Assembly (NCBI GenBank): GCA_963969395.1
Contig: OZ017797.1
Coordinates: forward strand, 26,908,001-26,972,000
Direction of reading: 5' to 3'
DNA: 64,000 nucleotides
Source of the DNA: Pseudoscleropodium purum
Taxonomy: Eukaryota > Streptophyta > Bryopsida > Hypnales > Brachytheciaceae
Part shown: in pieces, positions 58,232-64,000 of the stretch
Position numbering within the stretch: position 1 is the first letter of the stretch
How the letters are laid out: each line of letters begins with the position of its first letter
The notes under the pieces: model-generated
Seen by the model: the letters and a program-made list of their open reading frames with translations, nothing else
What the model was told of the DNA's origin: nothing
Databases searched by the model: none
Made by a program: the position numbers and the translations under genes

Positions 58232-61200
58232 ATGAACGGTGAAGGTGATCGAAATATTGATGGGGTGACTCCGGGAAGCGAAGCCAAGAAAAAGAGCAAA
58301 GTGAAGGGGGCTACGCATGACCTTCGGCTTGACATTTTAAATGACCCTACAATTAAAGCAGAGAGCGGGTGGGAAGATGAAGATGCGGAGTATTGGACAT
58401 AAAAAATGTGCAGGACCTATGTTAAAATGTACCACATTGACAAGTTGTGACCTCAGGAGTCGCACAGGAGTCATATACGAGATTTTTGTTGTAAACCATG
58501 GACTTGCAACAACAAACATTTTGTCCATCGATCTGAGGAGGTGTGGCGTGTTCTATTCGGAAACAAGCGCAGAAGTAAAGGCTATATTAATTATAGCGTG
58601 GCATGTATGGTTTCTGCGGAACTTATATTAAAGCGCAAGATCGATTGGAACACGTTTCCGATGACAACAGCTTGCCCACTTCTACTTGAAGCCAATCAAA
58701 AGGACATTCCCGACTTGTACAATTCAGAGGGAGAAACAGAAAAAGTATTAAAAAATACTATTGAGGTGAAAACGGATGGTGTGGAGAAAGCCTCAAATGT
58801 TGAAGAATTACGGTCTGTACAATCTCCAACAAAAGCAATCAATGAAAGCTCTTTGAAAAATGTGGAGAAAGATGTGGAGAAAGATGTAGAGGCGCAGGAG
58901 GGTGAAGTCTTTTCCACAGCTCCAACGTGTTTGACCTTTACACCAAATGTTGCGGCACAAACGCAAACGGAGTCTGTAAACAAAGGCAAGGTTTGCACGG
59001 AACGCGGGGAAACTTCAAAAAGTAAAGTAGACGAAGTCTTGGCGGAGAAAGTGGCAAAGGCTAATGCTACAATTGATAGTCTGATAGCCAACAATTGTTT
59101 TGATAGTTTGGTCTACAAATCTCCGCGTGTGCATCAAGGCGTTGAATCTAGTCCAGCGTTAAGTTTAGAAGACAAAGTACATACGCCTTGTGGACAAGGC
59201 GTGACGATTGATAATATATCCTCATTATGGAGTTCCGAACGTAAAAGGCGGGCGGAGGAGTTTCCGTTTACAGCGGCATTGCCAAGTCCTCTACATCGAA
59301 CTTTACAAGACATGTCGAATCCAAAACAATTGAAAAATCTTTTGAAGCTCTCGGTTTAGTTTGCTAACCTTCATGAAGAAATAGGCGGATCGTCTAACCC
59401 CGATGATGGTGCTACTGCTGTTCCAATGAGTCTACTTGCAGATCCAAAGAATGTTGTACATATACTTGATACAGCTTTTAAGATGACGATGTCAGCTGAA
59501 TTTTTAGCGCAAGTTGCTCCGACTTTTATGAATTTGGCCAAGGAGTTTTCTTTCATGGCACTAGAGATGTTGAAAGGTGCTATAGCATTTCAGAATCTCA
59601 CGAAGACTTTCGGACCACTTTTCGAAGAAAAAGATGTTCACATACTACAATTGGTGGAATATGAGAAGAAAATTGCTGACCTTGGAGGAGTGGAAGCAAG
59701 GTGCAAAGTGTTGGAGTTGAAATTAAAGACTTCGGAGAGTGAGGTTGAACATTTAAATCAACAATCATCGAGGCAAATGGAGGAGTTGATGAAGATGCGT
59801 AAACGGATTGCAGAATTGCAAGGGACCTCCAAAAATTCAAGTGAGGTTGCAATCTCACCAGTGATTGTACTCGGAGACAGTCAAGAGACTCAAGAGAGTG
59901 AAGATAAGCTCTCTCTTCTTTTTGATAAGGCCGAAGCAAGCGACAACCCTACCATTGTGAATGTACAAGAAAGTCACGACATGAGCATGTTAAAAGCGAC
60001 ACAACAACCATCAATGGAAAAGCTTTTATCCGTTTACGTGAATGCGGAGACGCAAACGGAGAGTTGTGACTTTGAAGAGTTGAAGCATAAATTGGAGGAG
60101 GCAATTGAAGCAAAAGGAATCGTTGAATCCGAGTTGAATCAATTGCAATTGTGCTTTGATTTGAAGAAGTTTATGCCATCTAGCGGCTTGGAGTCTCGAT
60201 GGTTAGCATGGGTACAAAGACTCCAAGATAGACCCTCTGTAGTATCTCGAGCAATGGCAGATCTTCAAACATTGGCAATGGAGTCGAATGAAAATTGCGA
60301 TGCCATTCAAAGCTTTTTGAGTTGGTTCAAAACTATGTTTGACCAACATCCTTCTAAAGGATATACGGAGATCACATGTTGGGAGACATGGATGCCATGT
60401 TTGAGCGGTTAAACCACATAAAGAAGGACCAAACTCCACCTATCAATTGGGCCTTGAAAGTAGAGGAAGGATGGGTCTCTTACAACACACTTTCAGCACA
60501 CATCAATGTGAAAGACAAGCGAGTGGTGCATACTTGTGATCTAGCCTCTCCAATCTTGGATGGTTGTTGTAGCCTTTGCCAAGGCCTCTTCGGACCAGAA
60601 GGTGCGGTAACCATGGGCCAATGTTGCCACACTTTCCATGTCACTTGCATTGTGAAAGCATCACTCATTCGTTCGGTGTGTGCGGAGTGTCGTAGTCCAT
60701 TGAGTGCTAGGTTCTACGAAATGTTTAGTATCTTGGAAGCTATGCCTCGAGGCCACGAGTACAATCGTTGGAATCTTCCTCTTGATCAAGCGCCATACAA
60801 ATTTCAAAATTATCAACATTGGGGGAAGCTAATCCGGTAGAATGCAAATGAACAGAGGCATGATTTGTACGAGGAATCTGAGCAACCATTGGATTTGGAT
60901 GTGTGGATGACTCACAATAGAGAGGTGGAATTGCGGGCTCGAGGAATCGTAGATGACGCGGCCCGTGAAATGTTTTGTCGCAACATGGGGGGACATTGGA
61001 GCTTGCAACACGAACGGTTCTTTCGTTTTCCAGATAAAAAAGTGGAGAGAGGACCAGAAGACAGTTGGGTGGAGGTGAAGTTTGGAAAAGAGTTCGATGA
61101 GCAATATAAGGCATACGACCACACCCTCGTAGGTAGGGCCCTTCTATTGTCGAAGTTGGAAGAGGTTGCAAAAGTTCGTGTTGTCTACGATACAAATGGA

Positions 61201-61629
61201 CAAACAAGCACAGGACATTCATCTATAGATGTGGCAGCAGCATTTGATAGGCGCATTGACGATATTATAGGGCATTGGAAGGCTTTCCTATTGGATGGAG
61301 ACTGCCTCACAGTATGGCAAAGGAAAGGAGATGATGAAGTTGTTCAAGCGATGGTAGATTGTGTGGAGAGCAACTTGAGAACCTTAAAGGCAGACGAAGT
61401 CGATTTATCACCAAAAAGAAAACAAAAAAGGAAGCGTGAAGAGGACGATGACTTCTCTCCGGAAACCAAAAAACAATTTCATAAGGTGGACATCGAAGTT
61501 CAATTTGGAGGGCGAATAGTCCGTGCAAGTCAACAACGGTCAACTCGTCAATCATCTGCTAAACTCCTCGGTACAGCAGATTTTCCTTTTATTTTGGGAG
61601 AAGGTAGTGGTCCATCCGGTGGAAAGTAG
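58232..61629 (+). pseudogene. Zinc-finger, coiled-coil and RING protein gene of the large element, with stops and a frameshift
   Basis: One open structure of about 1130 codons. The frame starting MNGEGDRNIDG runs from 58232 with stops at 58400-58402, 58448-58450 and 59357-59359. It shifts by one between about 60340 and 60412, then runs to 61629 with a further stop at 60838-60840. N-terminal domain: paralogous to the gene at 53736-55076 (YVKM-x-HI-x-KL, HF-x-H, RVL, INY-V-x2-MV-x-A, DW); the first two stops fall at the expected Cys and Trp. Middle: helical segments and a coiled coil (VEHLNQQSSRQMEELMKMRK). Then a RING-H2-like finger at about 60560-60690, C-x2-C...C-x-H-x2-H-x2-C...C-x2-C, suggesting E3 ubiquitin ligase ancestry. 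C-terminus: unknown domain and a basic patch (PKRKQKRKREEDDD), a likely nuclear signal. Between the stops the frame is well preserved. Confidence 0.75.
60560..60690 (+). other. RING-H2-like zinc finger in the transposon gene
   Basis: The frame reads GCCSLCQGLFGPEGAVTMGQ, then CCHTFHVTC, ten residues, and CAEC. All eight zinc ligands of a C3H2C3 RING are present: C-x2-C-x13-C-x-H-x2-H-x2-C-x10-C-x2-C. Confidence 0.75.
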
Positions 61630-61920
61630 GATTTGAGGAGAATTTTGTTTTTTAAAAACAATGGTTCTTTCATTGTTTAAAAACAAAAAAGAATGTGAAA
61701 GATTTAGATCTTAAAAAGATCGTATAGGATTCAGTAGTGATATTGGAACTATGTTTTCATGTATTTTGTTTATACATATATATTTATATATAAAGATGCT
61801 ATATTTTCATTTGTGTATAAAAATATTTTTATATGTACATCTTATTTTACGTGGATGCATTCATTTTTGATTGTGTAACATTCAAATTACATAACAATAT
61901 AAAATTTTCTAATGACTAAT

Positions 61921-62134
61921 GGCAATGCGAAGTCCGCCCCGTCCGCCCTGTGCGTCCGCCCCGTCTGGTCTGTACGCCTGACCGCCCTGACCGTCCGCCT
62001 CCCGTCCGCCCCGCCCGCCCTACGCGTCCGCCTTCCGACGACGGGAGGGACGCTGCGTCCGCTAGCGTCCGTGTGTCCGGACGTCTGGATAACGGACGCT
62101 ATTTTGGGGTGGACCTTGAGATTCGTCAACCCTG
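61921..62134 (-). repeat. Right end of the 14.8-kb element: motif cluster and terminal repeat
   Basis: About 190 bp dense in GTCCGCC, CGTCCGC and GGACGC words lead to the terminal GTCAACCCTG. The last 130 bp are closely matched, in reverse, by the left half of the MITE at 40378. Confidence 0.85.
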
Positions 62135-62142
62135 ATTATAAT

Positions 62143-64000
62143 GATTTCTGATGTCAAAAAGATGAATGCCCTTAGCAAACATGAGTATTGACACCACTTT
62201 CTTTGCAAATCACGCAAATCATTACTGCGTCTCAAACATTGGAACAAATAGTTGTAGCCTCCATGCAATCCCTTGCATGCAAAAAATTGACATTCAAACT
62301 ACTCACACCATTTAGTACAGCTACAACATCACAATTTAGTAGTGGCATTGCAAATAGATTCAACAATCAGAGCTAAACATCAATCCAAGCATCAATTTGA
62401 CAACAATTAATGGATCATACAATTTCTTGTGCCAACATCTACTTGTCAATTAGAAGCCAAAAAAAAGGTTGATCGTTAGCAAGTAGCAATAAAATTGAGA
62501 TAGCTAGAAACCTCACTACAACAAATTATGGTAGTGAGGTTAATTGCAAGAAACACTTGTCCTATTTCTTATTCTCTTTCCTTTGAACATGGTTTTTTTC
62601 TCATAATTTTTGTATTGTTTGTCTGTTTGTCATGAAAATTATCATGAAATTATATGCAATAGTTGTAGACATTGAATAATTTTTTTCAATTTTTCTAAAA
62701 TTATTTTACTATTCTTAACTAGATTCAATTTGATGTCTATCTTGGACATTTTTTGGGAGTGGGTTGGGGGTGTGGGGTTGAGTAACCCTATTTTCAACCC
62801 AAAAATGCAAATTAGAAGCTACAAATTGGAAATGTTGGAGGTCTATTAACATTACAAGGAACAATGAGGAATTGTTTTTTAAATGAAAATAGTAACATGT
62901 TGGTTTCACACATGGGGTCAAATTGACCTTCCTTAGCTTGAAGGCTACAAAGAGCAAAAAACATTCTTACAAGAATTCTTTGGTCCAATGTAAGTGCAAA
63001 CTTGTCTAGCAAAATGAATTTTTTATGGATTCTTTCTTAATCATTTTGAATTATTAGAAATGAAAAGGTTCACAGACCACTTTTCTATTTTTTTTCTTTG
63101 AATGGCTTTTGTAGTACCTTGTAGCAGTCTATAGTACTATATATTATCAAATCAATAGTTTAAATTTGCAAGCATTTTGAATCGATGTTTTAGATTTGTT
63201 AAGGTGTTGTTGACATTTTGTATTGATAGTACTACATGATACTGATAATTCTATGACCAAAAATTATATTTTTGGCAAAAATACATGAAGTGTTTCTTAC
63301 AAAAACTAGTGAAGACTAGTCACTACCTCACAATGGCGCCTAGTCTAGTTCTTACTACCATTATCTATTCTATTGATGTAAATTTTTTGTTGTGTCAAAA
63401 AAAGATAGCTCCCTAATATAATGTTTCACATTATGAGCTTAATAAATTCATCTTGAGTATTGTATTGTCAATGTTGAAGGAGGTAGCTCCGTGCCTTACA
63501 TCTATGCTTGCTGAAATTCCATCCCCATCAAAAGAACTAAAGTGTAAAAAGAATTTAATATATAAAGTCTTAGATCCTTGCAAGATGTACTTAATGAATG
63601 ATGAATCAATGATGAATCAAATAGTTCATAATACTTTGCTAAAAAGAATGTGATATTACATTCAAATAATCTTATGAAATATGAACCAAACATCTAGGGG
63701 ATATCAATTTCTTCATTGATTGAACACAAGTTTTGAAAAAGCTTACAAAAAGTTCTTTCCACCAAATATTAACAAGTTGCTTGTGGCAATAGTCAAAATT
63801 GAATTTGATCCAAAGAAATTCTATGAAGATAAGAATATACCATATCAAATGTGTCCAAGATTGGGGTAAACTAATCCCCTCGCTTGTCTTCGATTTTACT
63901 TCTAGGAAAAATACAAGAAGTTTTTATTTGCCATGCATCATAAAATTTGCAAATTTTGAATTTATATATGCAAATAGAGGCCTCAAATTAGTCAGAATAG
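62143..64000. other. No gene recognised
   Basis: AT-rich flanking DNA with short motif-free frames up to the window end. Confidence 0.4.

Larger units (their letters stand above)
47330..62134. mobile_element. 14.8-kb hAT-like element carrying three genes, no recognised transposase
   Basis: It begins CAGGGTTGACACGAC and ends GATTCGTCAACCCTG, a perfect 10-bp inverted repeat. It is flanked by a perfect 8-bp duplication ATTATAAT at 47322-47329 and 62135-62142. Both features fit the hAT superfamily. Inside are a kinase-like gene (minus), a zinc-finger/Gly-rich gene (minus) and a zinc-finger/coiled-coil/RING gene (plus). No RNase H-fold transposase or hAT dimerisation domain was seen. GC-rich GGACG/CGTCC clusters lie at both ends and before each gene. 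The MITE at 40378-40590 is made of its two ends. It could be a non-autonomous element that has acquired genes, or a family whose mobility protein is not recognisable by eye. Confidence 0.88.

Noticed and set aside
47330..62134. Two independent hAT elements rather than one large one
   Set aside because: The outermost ends share one 8-bp duplication and no internal CAGGGTTGAC ends were found, so a single insertion fits better.
1..64000. tRNA, rRNA or CRISPR arrays
   Set aside because: None seen by eye. The tandem repeats present are minisatellites, LRR coding repeats or transposon motifs, without the spacer pattern of CRISPR.

Overview
The window is nuclear DNA of a land plant. It is AT-rich and gene-poor, with spliceosomal introns (GT/AG) and many plant-type transposons. 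The best lineage clue is a pair of resistance-like genes that join a protein kinase, an NB-ARC domain and very regular LRRs (repeat form LSSLTTLDLSxCxSLxALPKEVGN). That kinase-NBS-LRR class is best known from mosses, so a moss or another seedless plant is the most likely source. The species cannot be named from sequence alone.

Layout. Positions 1-13600 hold the end of a TTAA-flanked transposon, then kinase-NB-ARC-LRR copy 1 (2784-8740), which carries three in-frame stops, then a detached LRR fragment and a decayed ZZ zinc finger (12690-13596). Positions 13600-31580 are largely non-genic: TTAA-flanked elements, foldback repeats, simple repeats and a GC-richer duplicated stretch near 28.9-29.4 kb. 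Positions 31580-39420 hold copy 2 of the resistance gene (33004-37820), open over four exons, whose 3' LRR region is damaged by a small indel and a 1.4-kb insertion. The two copies and more than 2 kb of upstream DNA form a segmental duplication about 31 kb apart. Positions 39420-47320 hold more TTAA elements and a 213-bp hAT-type MITE (40378-40590).

The most striking object is at 47330-62134: a 14.8-kb element bounded by perfect 10-bp inverted repeats (CAGGGTTGAC) and a perfect 8-bp target duplication (ATTATAAT), as in hAT transposons. It contains no transposase that I recognise. It carries three genes: a kinase-like gene (minus), a zinc-finger/Gly-rich gene (minus), and a long zinc-finger/coiled-coil/RING gene (plus). 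GC-rich clusters of GGACG/CGTCC motifs lie at both ends and directly upstream of each of the three genes. The two zinc-finger genes share a paralogous N-terminal domain, a candidate for the protein that reads this motif. The 213-bp MITE at 40.4 kb matches the two ends of the large element and has its own 8-bp duplication, so the family has moved. The kinase-like gene is split by a 3.3-kb nested element (48473-51776) with TG...CA termini and a 5-bp duplication; removing it restores the reading frame exactly. The kinase-like and RING genes carry nonsense mutations, so this copy is probably decaying.

Limits: no database search was possible. Exon borders come from splice consensus, phase and comparison of the two paralogues. 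Functions of the transposon-borne genes are inferred from motifs only.
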